A stretch of 64,000 bases of DNA, taken from positions 1,798,001 through 1,862,000 of the forward strand of contig JAGMUV010000006.1 of the NCBI GenBank assembly GCA_020744425.1, written 5' to 3'. A model generated the notes under the pieces. It had not been told where the DNA came from, ran no database searches, and worked only from the letters and a program-made list of their open reading frames with translations. This document shows, one piece after another, positions 37,179-49,880 of the stretch. This stretch comes from Dactylonectria macrodidyma. Its lineage: Eukaryota; Ascomycota; Sordariomycetes; Hypocreales; Nectriaceae. The position numbers and the translations under genes were made by a program. Numbering within the stretch: the first letter of the stretch is position 1; each line of letters starts with the position of its first letter.

Positions 37179-38058
37179 CTAGTTTCCAATGGCACTGACA
37201 ACAAACGCAGCGGCAGCATCGGCATCCTGGCTATAGTTCAAGTGCTCCGAGGTGATGGCAAAGGTGCCCGCGCAGACGCCATCGCCACTGTGGCAGAAGA
37301 CCTTGGTGCGCGCAGAACTCACGCCGGTGACGGCCTGCTTCTGGTCTTCGGAGATGGTTAGTCACATCGATTCTGACATCTTGGATTTGTACCCTTGAGG
37401 ATGAGCACAGGGTCGCAACATACAAGGATCGCCGAAGGTGACGGCGGCGGCAATCTTCCCGGTCACGTCGGATGAGAGCGACTTGGCAGCGTTGTGGACG
37501 AGCATGGCGCCCTGGGAGTAGCCAGAGATGACGACCTTGGTATCAGGGCACTTTGTCATAGCCTCTTCGACAAGGCTAGCCCTGTTGTAAAGTTAGCATC
37601 TATACCATGTGTACATGTACATGAACTTGGGGTCGACCCCCAGCCGATCGCATGGGTATGTCCGCCTCTCCGTCCCTGTCTTTCACTTACATCTTGGCAC
37701 TTCCCGCCGTGTCGCCACCCTGGATGATGCCGGCCGTACTGGCAGCGTACTCGACGCCCTGCACGGCTAGCTTGCCATCGCCAAGCTGCTCGGCGAGAGC
37801 CTCGAAGAAGGGCGGGCCGGTGACGGTGCCCACGTTACCCGTCTCCGAGGTGCCGCGGGCGAAGATGACCGTCACGGCCTTGCAGTCGCCGTCGAGGCCG
37901 TTCTGTGTGGAGCTTCCGAAGCCGCTACTGGTGCTGCTACCGCCGCCGGTGCTGCTGCCGCCCCCGATAAGGCTGCTCCAGTCGAACTGCCGGATCACGG
38001 GACCGGCCGTGACGAAGGGCAGAAGGGCGATGAGAACGGTGCGAGAGAAGGAAGGCAT
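37179..38058 (-). CDS. cutinase
   Basis: Secreted serine esterase that cuts the plant polyester cutin (carbohydrate esterase family 5). Three exons: 38058-37691, 37581-37424 and 37345-37179, 230 aa, the usual cutinase length. A signal peptide (residues 1-18, SRTVLIALLPFVTAG) and a Gly/Ser-rich linker lead into VIFARGTSE (oxyanion region), Ser145 in SGYSQGAM, Asp197 in GDGVC and His210 in EHLNY, so the catalytic triad is intact. Cys are present for the two family disulphides. The third-exon acceptor is AAG after a CTAAC branch. Presence of a cutinase fits a plant-associated or plant-debris-using fungus but does not prove it. Confidence 0.95.
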
Positions 38059-39167
38059 TGTGAATGAGTGAATGAATCAGTTGGCAAACGAATGGAAAAG
38101 AGCTGACTAGCGGCTGTAGAGTTGTTGGAAGTGAGGATGAAAGTGAATGAAGATGCTGTGATGGTTTGATGAGAGCTTTGGATGACTGCTTCAACGAAGA
38201 CTATTATATGTCTGAAGCCTTCTCACCATCATCTCAGCTGCCAAGAACCATCGCCCAAGCAAACAGATGTTATTCGATCCCGCAAGATCTTCCTAAAGCG
38301 GCAACCCCTCACTGGACGCCAGCAGTTAGGCAATCCTGATTCTTGACTCTTCCACGCCCCAAAACGACCCATCGCGCCTGAGCGAAGCCAGAGCATCCCC
38401 CACCACAAATTTTCCGACAGGACGAGCCTCGCATCACCGAAACATTTCATTCCCCCTCCTCAGCTCATTTCCCCTCCCAAAGATTCAAGATGGGTCTTCG
38501 TATCGGCACGAGGGACCGGCGGCGAGGGACCGTAGGTGTGGGGCATATGGAGATCGTTTCAGCCCACCCGTTTCACCATTCCGCTTACTGGAGGTCCGGC
38601 TTCAAGCATGGGCGCGCGGGAATGGAGCGTAGTTTCTTTTTTGCACGTATTTGCTATGACTTGTTTAATCAAACTTGGAAACAAAGCCGATGTGCTGCTA
38701 TTTTAGAGTGTTTGAGGTTCCCGTGGAGGGTCTGACGCCGATCACTAGTTGCGTCTGTATGGTTGGGATAAACAAGAATCGTGCTTTAGCTACTGTAAAC
38801 ATCAAACACCTTGCTGGGATTGTGCGAGTTGTGAGGTTGCTCCTTGCAGGGAAATTGGTCTAAGAGTCGGACGGAGCCGAGGCGGACGACACTAGCACGC
38901 CGGATTTTATAAGTGAAGCAATCTGTATTCGGAGCCTGAAAATAAAGGAGTAGTAGGTAAAGCATAGCACAGAATGAGAAGAGATCTGCCTCCGATACTA
39001 GTTCATCCACATTCTAAGAAACCCAAACCTCGTAATGTCTTCTCATAATCATCGTTACAGACCTAGAGCCTTGGCATTCTGGTCGTTGTCGTAAATCGCA
39101 AATTATTAATTCCTCCAGTGATCATCAGTCCAACCGCCGTCACGCTGTGTCTCTGCGCCCTCGATAC
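38059..39167. other. cutinase promoter / calpain 3' region
   Basis: No supportable gene; frames up to 81 codons lack motifs. Confidence 0.5.
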
Positions 39168-42005
39168 TCAAGAACTTGGACCGACCTGTTTTCCATCTGT
39201 TGTCACGAGGCTCGAACCGGCGTCTTTTGCGTCGTGCGCTTCAAGACGAATTTTGACGTCTGCATGCTGCGCGTAAACCCGAAGGCCGAGGACGCACACT
39301 GCGTTCCATTGCTTCTTCTTCTTTAGCTCCAAAGACCCGTCCGAGTCACTGTCGGAATCGGAATCGGAGTCGTCAGAGTCCGACTCAGAGTCGGATGAGT
39401 CTTGGCCAGGGTCGGTATGGATCTCTGGAGGTGGGGTCGGGGGCACGTCTTTGATGTCGGGGTTCGGCGCATTCTTCTCAGGAAGGTTGGTCTTTGGCTG
39501 CGTTACAGGTCCCTGAGAGGTACGACTTGGCGAATCATGCTCCTTTTTCCTGTCTTCCTCGCTCTTGTCGGTGGACTCGACTGTTGAGGATTCCGAGTCC
39601 AGTTTTGGCCTTGGGTTGACTTCTCCCTTGTTCTGAGCCTCGGCTGCAGTCTTGAATGACTCTTCAGGCAACAACCCCGATGGGGACTTGGAGGGCTTGA
39701 CCTCCTTTTTGGAATCCTTCTCATCAGTAACATTCTTGTCTTTAGTCGTTTCGTCCTTATCCTTGGCATCGCTGTCCCCAGTAGAGCTCCTGATTATATC
39801 TTTCCGCATCTGCAACATCACCTCCTCCATCCGCATCATCGCCTGTTGGACCTGGTTCACGTAAGAAGCCTTCTTCTTCTTCCTGAGCCGCTTTTTCTTC
39901 TCTTGGGCACGTTTCTTCTGCAGCTCGTCGTCCTCATCCAGAACGCCTCCCTTTGCGTGAGAGATGTCATACTGTAGACCAACCTGTTGTAGTTTCTGGG
40001 GGTTGGTATCAGCATGGGCCTGGACAATTTGTTCCACGGTGGGGCGGTCTTCGTCTCTCTCGGCATAAATATTTGGGACAACTTCATATGTCCCAGGTTC
40101 CAGGTTGATCTCGCAATTGATGGAGCGTCGGTCCCAACTATTAACGGACCGGACGTGACAGATTGGTGTGGCTGAGTCGACCGATTTGAGGAGAAACTGG
40201 AGGGAAAAGTCGTATTGACCCTTAAGATCAGTAAAGTATCTGTCGTCAAGCTAATTCCTTGTTAGAATACGGAAATCTTTGCGATATTAAGTTGCATACC
40301 TGTGACAGGGTAATGACAACCATGCCCTCTTCCTTGATCTCGATGATGAACCTCGTTTTGAGATAGCCTGTCAGCCAGGAGACTTTGATGCTAGTCCACT
40401 GCTGGACCACGTTCCATCGCTGATCAAAAAGACGTGTCCGATAAATCCACTTGAAGTGCTCCAGAACATCATCGTAGGACATCCAAAAGATGCCGTCATC
40501 GCCGAACTCATGTCGCATCTTCTGGATCATGTATGGCGTCCATTGCCGGGAGCCGTCTGACCAGGGTCCATGCCATTCCCCAATGCCGTGTTTAGACCGT
40601 TGGCCCCAAGGATTCCTACAACAAGAATCAGTAAGCGAGACACGGCATGTGCAAAATCGAAACCTGCCGCGCATGGAATTACTAGTACGTACCTGATTTT
40701 GACCAAACGAAACTTGATTCCCTCTTCATTTTCCACCTCCGTGGCTTGGAGAATGGAATATGCGTGCCGCAGAACGAGGCCATTACGCTCAGAGCCAATG
40801 CCAGGCCCAGAAGCTGACAAGCCGAAGACGAATTCTGCGTCTTCGCAACTAGACCCAACCATTTCGCGCCAAAGTCGCTCTTTGCGAAGTACCCTATTCC
40901 CAGCAAGGACGGTGGTGACGCCGCCGGTTAGGTCTTCGACCGCAGTACCGGCCCATCCACCATCTATGGCCTTGTAATCGCCATGGACTTTGGCGAACTG
41001 CATTCTTGTTAGCTCATCGGAACTACAAAGAGTAGATTGGAAATTTCATACCGCCTTTTCGAGTAGTGGTAGCCAGGTTTCATTGGCATCATCGCATTTG
41101 GCAAAGAAGAGTGCGTCGGAGCCACTCTGTTTCTGTTTCTTGTACAGCCGGGCTTTCTTACCAGTGGAATCATAGATATCCGAGTCCTGACCGAAATCCT
41201 TCTCCTTGAGATACAAATTATCATCCACAACGGTGGATATCCACTCCCCATCTCGATGAAAAACAAAGCCGTAGACACCACATTCTTCATCTCGTTCTAC
41301 ACAGATCTTGTTCATCAGGTCTTTCCGGTGAGCAATCGTCGCCAAGGCGGCCAGCCACCAGCAGTCGCCATTTGACCCCTGTTTGATATCCGTCCCAGAG
41401 AAGCCGCCCACGGTGAACTGTGGGCTCTCAAAGATCCAGGACAAACGATGAACAGAACCAGGTCGCTGAGGTGGCATTTTGTAGCAGTCATGGTCAGGGC
41501 CAAGATACCTGCGCAAATTGCCAACGTCAATCTCAAGCTTGTCATTTCCCAAGACGCCGCTGTCTTTCAGAAAGTCCAGAGACATCTTCACCTGCCACGC
41601 TTGGACCTTGCTACTTGGATCGCTCAGATCATCATCATCATCATTTTCCCATTCCCTGACCAGACCGTATAAGCAGTTATCGTTTCGGATGAAGAAGTCT
41701 GTCTCTATATCGAAGTCCGGGTCGCTGAACCTCGAGTTTGTGCGCTCGCACTCTGCAACTATGGCACGAACTCGGGCACGACAGTCGGAACGGGCCTCTT
41801 CATAGCCTTGTGCGGCGTTGCGAGCACTGGCCTGTGATGGGATAGAGTCGGAGAAAAGCGGCTCATACAAGCTACGGGGAAAGATGGAGGTGACCTTGCC
41901 AGTGGCCTTGGCATGGTACCTGGACCAAAACTTGGAGACCAGAGCCTGAGGGCTAAGAGGCGGCTTAGGCTTTGGCCGAAGAGGGGGGATCTGGGGAGGC
42001 TCCAT
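39168..42005 (-). CDS. calpain-like cysteine protease
   Basis: Papain-fold protease of the calpain family (C2), likely cytosolic. Four exons: 42005-41052, 40997-40693, 40615-40300 and 40250-39168, 885 aa; each junction closes in phase. The CysPc domain has Cys215 in QGSNGDCWWLAAL, His396 in GLVLRHAYS and Asn421 in NPWG, so the triad is complete. A second domain with RYFTDLKGQYDFSLQFLL resembles the calpain C2-like (domain III) region. The C-terminal 250 residues are unusual: a Lys-rich helix (KKKRLRKKKKASYVNQVQQ) likely to coil, then long Asp/Ser repeats (SDSESDSDDSDSDSDSD). No MIT domain is seen at the N-terminus, so this is probably not PalB/Rim13. Substrate unknown. Confidence 0.9.
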
Positions 42006-43767
42006 AGTGTTGAAGTTTGAGAGGAAAGATTAAGATTGAGGCTGGGGATGTCAGATCACTATATAACTTGAGATGACCGGACTGCATCAGCGCATCTTGA
42101 AACATGATCTAGGTCTATGACCTGATGACCCTCATGCAGCCGTTCAAACGAAGAAGGGTATTACAAAAATAGGTGAGAAGGCAGGGAGCCGCTTTTACAT
42201 CAACAGGGCACATGCGGCTCGCAACAAGGCTGCAGCATCTGGTGACGATTTGAATCAAGCCTGAGGTTTCCTCGTCTCCCAACCTAGAGCAGATGGAGCT
42301 TCCAGAACCATGTGACTCGGGTCTGGATGGGGACATGCATGCGAAATACGGGGATATCGAAACCCGAGAGGTCCGTCCGCGAGGCAGAATGACTCTACAT
42401 GCTGACGCTTCTTCCGGAATATCACGACAGGCGGCAGCAGCACATGCGGCTCTTATGTCCGAGATGGAGTAGCGACAAAGATCTCCAGTTGCCTTTGTAA
42501 TCGACCAGGCAGCCACGGCTAAAGCAGCGATGCAGTTGCCTCTGTGGAAGCATGAAGCAGGATAAATCACTGCGTGTTGATTTGCTTGTGTGGTAGGACA
42601 CAGATACCACTGAAGGTTTGCGACCAACAGCTGCTGTTTTGCGCCCGGCCTTTGCAGATAGAACATTTGATTAGTTGATGGCCTTGTGGAGGGCATCTAG
42701 CCGATCGTCTGACATCGCGGAGCACCTGTGGACAGCGCCAATGAATGCTGAACAAGGCTTTTGCCACGTCAGCTGCTTGAGGCTCTGCGGTTTGTGACTT
42801 TGTCGTGAGCTTGAAAGAAAGATGGAGTGAAGCCTGGCCATCAGGCAGGGTGGCAACAACATTAAGACTGAGGCACCTTAGTTCCGACAGCGGACGGAGC
42901 GCCATGGAGATATTAGTATCCATACCACGGCTGCTCTATATAAAATACTAACGTGGTGTATAAGATCACTCACTACCCGTATTGTTCTAGGAATGCGCTG
43001 TTTTGAGACACTGAACTGATCGTGTGCACAAAGTAACCGTCCCGTGGCTACCTACCCTAAGGCGTGCGTAAAGATGGAGGCAGTGCAAAGTGTATGTGAC
43101 CTGGGATGGTTGTGGTGGGGTGAAGTGGGTGGCATGATGGGTAACTACCTACCTCAGAAAATGAGCTGCAGCCAGCCAGGAACGTACCTTGACACAGTTC
43201 GCATTGTCAAATTACCTATCGTCTGGGCGCCTTTTTTTCTCGCCTTGCCTCCCATTTGGGCCTTGTAGGGCTGACCAGATCGAACATTGTGCACTCGGCT
43301 GTCTGGAAGTAGCACTCCCCGCCATCCTTGAAGCGGAACCGTAGATCCATCTCCACCCACAACCTCCTCCTCCTCCACCTCGGAGTCTAGCTCAAGCTCG
43401 AGGGACACGGAAACGCGGAACGGGTTGAAAGACGATGAGGGGCAGACGGTTCACCTTTTAACCGGCCGGCCCAAAATCCCTGGCAATGAGCACGAACGCC
43501 TGTCCCGCTTATTTTTGCCTACCCCACCATTGGCTTATCTTATCACCCCGACCGTGAATCCATAATTCATCCATCATGTTGCCTCCTCCTCGGCATTGGC
43601 TCTACCTCGATCCTCGACCGCTATCATCATCGGCCGCCTCCTCCCGTCTCATCGCGAACGACCCGCGTCCGTTACATGCCTCAACTATACGCATCAAATA
43701 CTAGATCTGCCTGGCTCTCATAACACCTCGCCCCGTCCAGGTGATTGATCCTATTGAAAAAGACGTC
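42006..43767. other. divergent region between calpain and RING genes
   Basis: 1.76 kb holding the promoters of the calpain-like gene (minus) and the RING protein gene (plus). Frames up to 193 codons on the minus strand (42115-42696) are without motifs. An upstream ORF for the RING gene lies at its right end. Confidence 0.5.
43576..43704 (+). other. possible upstream ORF of the RING gene
   Basis: ATG to TAG frame of 42 codons (starting MLPPPRHWLYLD) ending 63 nt before the main ATG at 43768. If transcribed with the main gene it would limit its translation. The transcript start is unknown. Confidence 0.3.
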
Positions 43768-45366
43768 ATGCCTGTGGATGAGCCGACAGACGAATCTACC
43801 GACCTCAACACCCGGTCCGACAACCAGCCATCATCGCCAACTCCCACACCAGCTGGCGAAACCTCAGCCGCGATAGAGTCATCTGCATCCGAAACGAGCG
43901 ACGATGGTATTCGGCTGAGCCCGGCAGCAGCCCGCCGGCTTGCTCGCCGGAACCTCCGCCGCGCCTCCCCAACACCCGACCTTGTCACGAGCCTGGTTCG
44001 CCCGTCCTCCCCGGATGACCCTTGGATAGGGCCGCAAATTGCGCAATTCCCAAGAACACTCAACATCCCAGGAACCAGCTTGCAAATCTCGCAGCCGCTG
44101 GGACTTCCTATACCCAATGCCAACTCCGAACGACGCTCAGGGCCTTTATTGCCACCCCACCCCTCGTCGCTCGACATCCCCAAACGCTATGGCGGCGACT
44201 GCATCTTCGACATGTACTCGTTGTCATATGTCCAGGATCCAGATGCAAATCTCCTTTGTCCCATCTGCCACGACCCCCTTGTCGATCCAGTTACAACACC
44301 ATGCGACCATACCTTCTGCTACCGCTGCTTGCGCCAGAGCATTTATTCGAGTCCTTCTGGATCTGCTTGTCCCATCGACCGAGACCCTTTGATATGGCCC
44401 AACTGTTTTAGTGCCGCGCGCCTTGTGCGGACTCAACTCAACAACCTCAAGGTCAAGTGCCCGTTTCACAGTCGGGGATGCAAAGAGGAATTACGGCGCG
44501 AGGTTGTGGAGATACACGCAACAACCGAATGTCGGTTCAAGGATTTCACCTGCCCTGGCGCAGACTGCGACAAAAAATTGCGATCCAAGCCCACTGACGA
44601 CACTTGCCCTCATGTCGAGGCTCAGTGTTCCTATTGCCAAGTTGGAATTGAGGCACCTGATCGTGAGTTGCACATGCTTTCGTGTCCTTTGAGTAAGACT
44701 CGATGCGAGGCATGCTGGAGAATGGTGCGACGACGTCATATCGGCTCTCACCAGGAGTTGGATTGCGATGGAATCGTCATCCCGTGTCCCTACCAAGAAC
44801 TTGGCTGCCCAAGTCGTTCACTCCGCAAGCTGATGGGCTCTCATACTATGACATGTGCCTTCCACCCTGACACGCCATCTGGCATCATTATTCGATCTCA
44901 ACGGGAGCTCATCCAGTCATATAGCGATCTTGGTCAACAGATCCAGCAGCTAAATACGCGCCAAGATGAGACAAATCGAAGGATCAGCGAGGTCACAGCG
45001 TCTGTCGGCCGTCGCGGGAGGGGCGATCCCGCGGGAGGCGACAACCGTACAATCCAGGATCTAGACGCTGGCTTTGAAGAGGTCCATCAGAACCTGACAC
45101 ACTTAGAGGCACGCCAGAGCATGTGGACGATGAATCAAGTCATGCCAATCCGTGAGGAGGTGACGGAGCTGCGGAATAACATCAACATGATCCGAATGCA
45201 TGTCAACTGGTTACTCAACCGAAGCCGCGAGGAAGGGCGCATCAGAGCTGCGAATAATTCGGGCTCATCAACGATCCGCCGGGAGGGCCCGGGAGATGGG
45301 AGTCACCATATGCTTCCAGAGCGTCGTCGGTCCACTAGCCAGGAAACCGATCTGCCACGTCTCTGA
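43768..45366 (+). CDS. RING and TRAF-type zinc-finger protein
   Basis: Probable E3 ubiquitin ligase. Intronless, 532 aa from ATG 43768; the frame is open back to 43741 behind a CAG that could be an acceptor, so an upstream exon cannot be excluded. A disordered acidic N-terminus (1-140) precedes a RING finger (about 164-205: CPICHDPLVDPVTTPCDHTF, then CYRCL and CPIDR). Two to three TRAF-type zinc fingers follow (about 225-375, with CPFHSRGCKEEL, CSYCQVGI and CPYQELGCPSR), then a coiled coil (about 390-485). The layout resembles animal TRAF/RNF41-type ligases without a MATH domain. Such proteins are widespread in filamentous fungi; their substrates are not known to me. Confidence 0.85.
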   Translation: MPVDEPTDESTDLNTRSDNQPSSPTPTPAGETSAAIESSASETSDDGIRLSPAAARRLARRNLRRASPTPDLVTSLVRPSSPDDPWIGPQIAQFPRTLNIPGTSLQISQPLGLPIPNANSERRSGPLLPPHPSSLDIPKRYGGDCIFDMYSLSYVQDPDANLLCPICHDPLVDPVTTPCDHTFCYRCLRQSIYSSPSGSACPIDRDPLIWPNCFSAARLVRTQLNNLKVKCPFHSRGCKEELRREVVEIHATTECRFKDFTCPGADCDKKLRSKPTDDTCPHVEAQCSYCQVGIEAPDRELHMLSCPLSKTRCEACWRMVRRRHIGSHQELDCDGIVIPCPYQELGCPSRSLRKLMGSHTMTCAFHPDTPSGIIIRSQRELIQSYSDLGQQIQQLNTRQDETNRRISEVTASVGRRGRGDPAGGDNRTIQDLDAGFEEVHQNLTHLEARQSMWTMNQVMPIREEVTELRNNINMIRMHVNWLLNRSREEGRIRAANNSGSSTIRREGPGDGSHHMLPERRRSTSQETDLPRL

Positions 45367-46268
45367 GGTGATATTTGCTGTTCGTTTGTTATGCATTGGG
45401 AACGAGGTCTGCAATTTCTTGGCGCTTGGTTGGTTCATGGAATACCCTTTCAAGATATGTTGGCCCGGTGAACAAATACAGTGAGATTGGTGCAGCCCGG
45501 AAGTATGATTTGAGTTTCCCGCGTCAGTGAGACCATGAACTTGGCGTGTTATGTACTGCCCGAAATGGAAATGTACTTAGGAAATCAGTAGGGTCAGTTT
45601 GCAACGGGTTAGACATAATAGTTCTGACTTGAGTTAGCCTTTTGTTTGACAAGAGCGTGGCAAATATAACTTATATAAAAGCGTGGAAGTGTGGCCCTCG
45701 CCCCTTTGATTGCGATTAGAAATCAGCGTGCCCGCTAGCTCGTCACATTTCCGTAGCGGACTTTTACCACATAGCAAGGAACGGTTGCGGAGTTTGCCAG
45801 GGCGGCAGTGCCATTTCTGCCTGACCACTTCTCATTTCTCCGATTTTCCTGGACAGAACCAAGGAAAAGTTTAACTGTTTCTTCGCTAGCATTCCGTTGC
45901 TCCTAGGCAGACTTGAACCCCCTTAGCTCCCTGAAGGTCCTTACATCCCGCCCAAGCTCCCAGCTCCATAAGGTACCTACCTACACACACTACCACCACC
46001 GGCTCCAGGCTGCAGCGCCACAGGCAAGGTTCACCCGCTAAATCACAGCAGCCTCACCGCCCCACGCCGCCCCAGCCTCAGGGATACCCCACTACCGCTC
46101 GTTCGTAGTAGCTCGGCCTGTGTGAGGCTCACACCTAAACCCTCCCCCATAACGACGTCAGCCTTGCGGTTGCATCCCTCTCCTACACGTACTCGCGTGC
46201 ATTTCTTCTTCCGCCATCTCATTCTTTACCTGCGTTGTTCTACCGACTGGATTTGGAGATACGCCGCC
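45367..46268. other. RING-UFD2 intergenic region
   Basis: 3' flank of the RING gene and UFD2 promoter; C/A-rich around 45970-46100. No gene seen. Confidence 0.5.
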
Positions 46269-49200
46269 ATGGATCCCAACGAGCAACCGTCATGGACTGG
46301 AGGCGATGCTCCGGACAAGGAGAAGATGGAGCAGGCAAGCTGGCCTTGTATGCGCGAGCGCTGGTGTTCATGGGTACTAACCAAGTCGCATCCAGATCCG
46401 CGCCCGTCGTTTGGCAAAGCTAGGAACATCGACGCCCGCTTCCTCCAAGTCGGACGAGAACAAGATGCCCGAACCCGATTCCTCGAACCCTTCCCGCGCT
46501 TCCACGCCCAAGCCACAGACCACTCCGGCCACGGAGCCATCGCGGCCCAAGATCAACATCACCCCGGCTGCTGGGTCGAACCCGAGCCCCGTCGTCAAAC
46601 TGGGCGTTAGCGGTAATAGCAAATCAGAGCCGTCGAGCTCAACAGGTAGCTTTCGTCCTTCTCGCAAGAGGCTGGCTTCGGAGATTGACGATGCCGTTTC
46701 AGCGGACCGACCACCACAGCGTACAAACACCCAGCCCGAGTCCGATGCCGACTATGCCAACCGAATCCTGGCCCACATCTTCCACGTCTCTGTGGACCCC
46801 CATAGCATGACAGATAGCCATGGCCACCGGCTGGTATTCCTTCCGAACCTGAACGAGGAGCTGAACGAGTCAGAGGAGCCATTGAAGCTGTCCATCAACA
46901 CACTGGACCAGGCCATCATGGAAGCCCTCAACTCTTGGCCTCAGAGCAAACCTCTCATGCATTACCTTTTGCCCTGCTGGAAACGGGCCATCAAGATAGC
47001 GGCAACAAGCAAGTTGACTGATGGACCTAGATTTGAGGTACATGAAGAGTCGAAGCGATTGTGTATGAGCAGCTGTCTCTTCGCCCTCACAATGCCAGAT
47101 TTATACGGGTGAGCACAAATGTCCAATGACTCGAATGTGACTAAACGCCCTCTAGCCGTGAGCCTAACCCGCAGCACGATACTCTCATGCCATATCTCCT
47201 CAAAGGTGTACAGACTGAGGATGGTATCTGCTTTGACTTCATTCGAGAAGCTATCAAGCGATTTGACGAGGATGAGGCCTTCCCTGCTATATTCGACAAT
47301 GCAATGGTTCAAATCAGTGCCAAGCTAGGCACCATGTCCATGGACGATGATTACAAGCCGTATCTTCAGGTATGCTTCCGCTGGCCCCACATGGCAACTA
47401 TGGATGAGATCTGATATATCCATCTAGGCTCTTTTGACATATACACGATTCCCTCCGCTGATTGTTAACCTGGCAAAGCACTCTTGCTTTAAGATGGCAC
47501 AATCTGCCCCTGGAATCGAGAAGCACACAATTCTCGGTCCCTTTTTCCGCCTCTCGCCATTACAGTCTGAACTCGTCAAGAGCTACTTCCCTGGCCCCAG
47601 AACCCTGGACAAGGGTAGGATCCGTAATGCACAGGATTCATTGCGCATGGTGCTTCGAACCCATCAGGATGACCTCTTTGCAATTGCCAATGCCTTTATC
47701 CGAGCTGGCCCTGACACACGAAGTCGGACCCTTGACTGGTTTGCTTATGTTGTGAACACGAACCACAAGCGGAGGGCGCTTCAGGTCGATCCCAGAGAAG
47801 TTTCCTCCAACGGCTTCATGGTGAACGTGACGACGGTCCTCGATCGATTTTGCGAGCCTTTCATGGATAACGACTTTAGCAAGATTGACAAAATCGACGA
47901 CGATTATTTCCGGAAATCCCCACGAGTTGACATCGAGGATGAGACAAAGCTGAATGCCGATCAGGCATACTCGGACGAGTACTACGCTAAAACGACCCCT
48001 GGAGAGCCAAACTTCATCTCGGAAGCGTTTTTCTTGACACTGGCCGCGCATCATTACGGAAGCGAATCGTGCAACTCTCAACTGAAGAGCTTGGACAGAG
48101 ATATTAAGTACTTGGAGAAGAACCTGAAGGCCATGGAGGCGGAACGTCCCAAGGTTGCCAACGTCCCGCACCAGCTTCGACTGCTAGAAGAAACACTGAA
48201 GAGGCACACCAATGTCCTGGAGAAGACCATTGGTACGAAGTATGCCATTGAAGGGGTGCTTTTGGACGAGCGAATGCAGGCGACCTCTTTGAGGTTCATG
48301 CGATACGTGGCTGTTTGGCTCCTTCGTCTTGCGACTCGGTCTAAGTATAAGCCGGGACTAGAGTCGAAAGAAATCGCGTACGTCTCCATTGAAAGAATCT
48401 GAGATATAGTTGCTGACCAAAGCAGGCTCCCTTTGCCCCAGGAGAAGTTGGATATCTTCTCATGTCTGCCGGAGTATGCTCTGCAAAACATTGTGGACAA
48501 CTTCAAGTTTATCTTCAGGTGGGTTTGTTGGATCTGTATCGAATTTACGTTACTAACAGGATTTCAGATTCCTTGCCAACATTCTCCCTAGCGCTGTTGG
48601 CGACGAGATGATTGCGCTCTGCATCACTTTCCTCCGATCGTCTGAGTACATCAAGAACCCCTATCTCAAGTCGTCCTTGGTGTCGCTGCTATTCTCGGCG
48701 ACCTGGCCCTTTATGCATCTCAAGCGTGGAGTCCTTGGTGACCAGCTCATCTCATCCAAGTTCGCCAACGAGCACCTGCTGCACGCGCTGATGAAGTTCT
48801 ACATCGAGTGCGAGTCGACTGGTGCCGACTCAGCATTCTATGACAAGTTCAACATCCGATATGAAATCTTCCAGGTTATCAAGTGTGTTTGGGTTAACGA
48901 CCACTACAAGAGACAGTTAACCAAGGAGAGCCGGTAAGTACTGACGCTGATGGAAGTTGAGAGAGTACAATCAGCTAACAAGAACCAGGGTCAATAAGCA
49001 GTTCTTCGTCCAGTTTGTTAATATGTTGTTGAACGATGCCACCTACGTCCTGGACGAGGCCCTCACAAAGTTCCCCAAGATTCGGGCTCTCGAGAGGGAG
49101 CTGGAGAACCCAGCACTTCCGGCCGAGGACCGCCAGAAGAAGGAGGAAGAGCACCAGGCGCTGGCGAACCAGGCTACGTCGTTCATGCAGCTGGCCAACG

Positions 49201-49880
49201 AGACGCTAGAGATGATGAAGCTCTTCACCGGGGCTATGAGCGAGGCATTCACAATGCCCGAAATCGTATCCCGACTGGCGAGCATGTTGAACTACAACCT
49301 CGAGACTTTGGCAGGTAAGAAGGCAGGTGCCGAGCTCAGCGTTGCCAACAAGGACAAGTACCACTTCAGGCCCATCCAGCTCATCTCCGACATTATCGAC
49401 ATCTACCTCAACCTCGGCAACTCTGCCGTCTTCATCGAGGCGGTTGCTGCTGATGGGCGTTCCTACAAGCCGGAGGTCCTGGACCGAGTTTCCCGAATTC
49501 TTACGTCAAAACATCAAAAGGATGTAACGGACATCGCGCGCTGGGACAAGCTCAAGGAAAAGTTTGTCGACGCGAAGCTCCTGCTCGACCAGGCGGAGCT
49601 GGACCTTGGCGAGATCCCGGCAGAGTTCGAAGACCCCATCATGGGCGATCTCATGAAGGACCCGGTCCTGTTACCCAGCAGACACATTGTCGACCGCTCC
49701 ACCATCGTGCAGCACCTCCTGAGTGACCCCAAGGATCCCTTCACCAGACAGCCTATGACCATCGACGATGCCATCCCCCAGGCGGACCTCAAGGAGAAGA
49801 TTGAGAAGTGGCGTGAGGAGCGGGTGCAGGCTGCCAAGGACAAGCTCAAGGAGACGGCCATGGACGTCACGGAAGGTTGA
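46269..49880 (+). CDS. UFD2: ubiquitin chain elongation factor E4 (Ufd2)
   Basis: U-box E4 ligase that lengthens ubiquitin chains on substrates of the ubiquitin-fusion-degradation and Cdc48 pathways. Seven exons: 46269-46334, 46396-47108, 47156-47369, 47428-48377, 48426-48518, 48568-48933 and 48989-49880, 1097 aa. The first intron (46335-46395) is GC-AG: donor CAG|GCAAGC, branch TACTAAC, acceptor CAG. It joins MEQ to IRARRLAKLGT, the expected Ufd2 start. All phases close. The long Ufd2 core (about 250-1000) includes GPFFRLSPLQ and YVNPYL-like helices; the U-box occupies about 1014-1080 (FEDPIMGDLMKDPVLLPS, then FTRQPM). Residues 25-110 are a Ser/Pro-rich linker. The 3' end faces that of adenine deaminase. 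Confidence 0.96.
46335..46395 (+). other. GC-AG intron in UFD2
   Basis: 61-nt intron with donor GCAAGC instead of GT, strong exon context CAG before it, perfect TACTAAC branch sequence and CAG acceptor. Without removal the frame after codon 22 does not reach the conserved core. Confidence 0.8.

Noticed and set aside
42115..42696. 193-codon minus-strand frame between calpain and RING genes
   Set aside because: No motif, Cys/Arg/Ser-rich; no good start context; sits in a divergent promoter.
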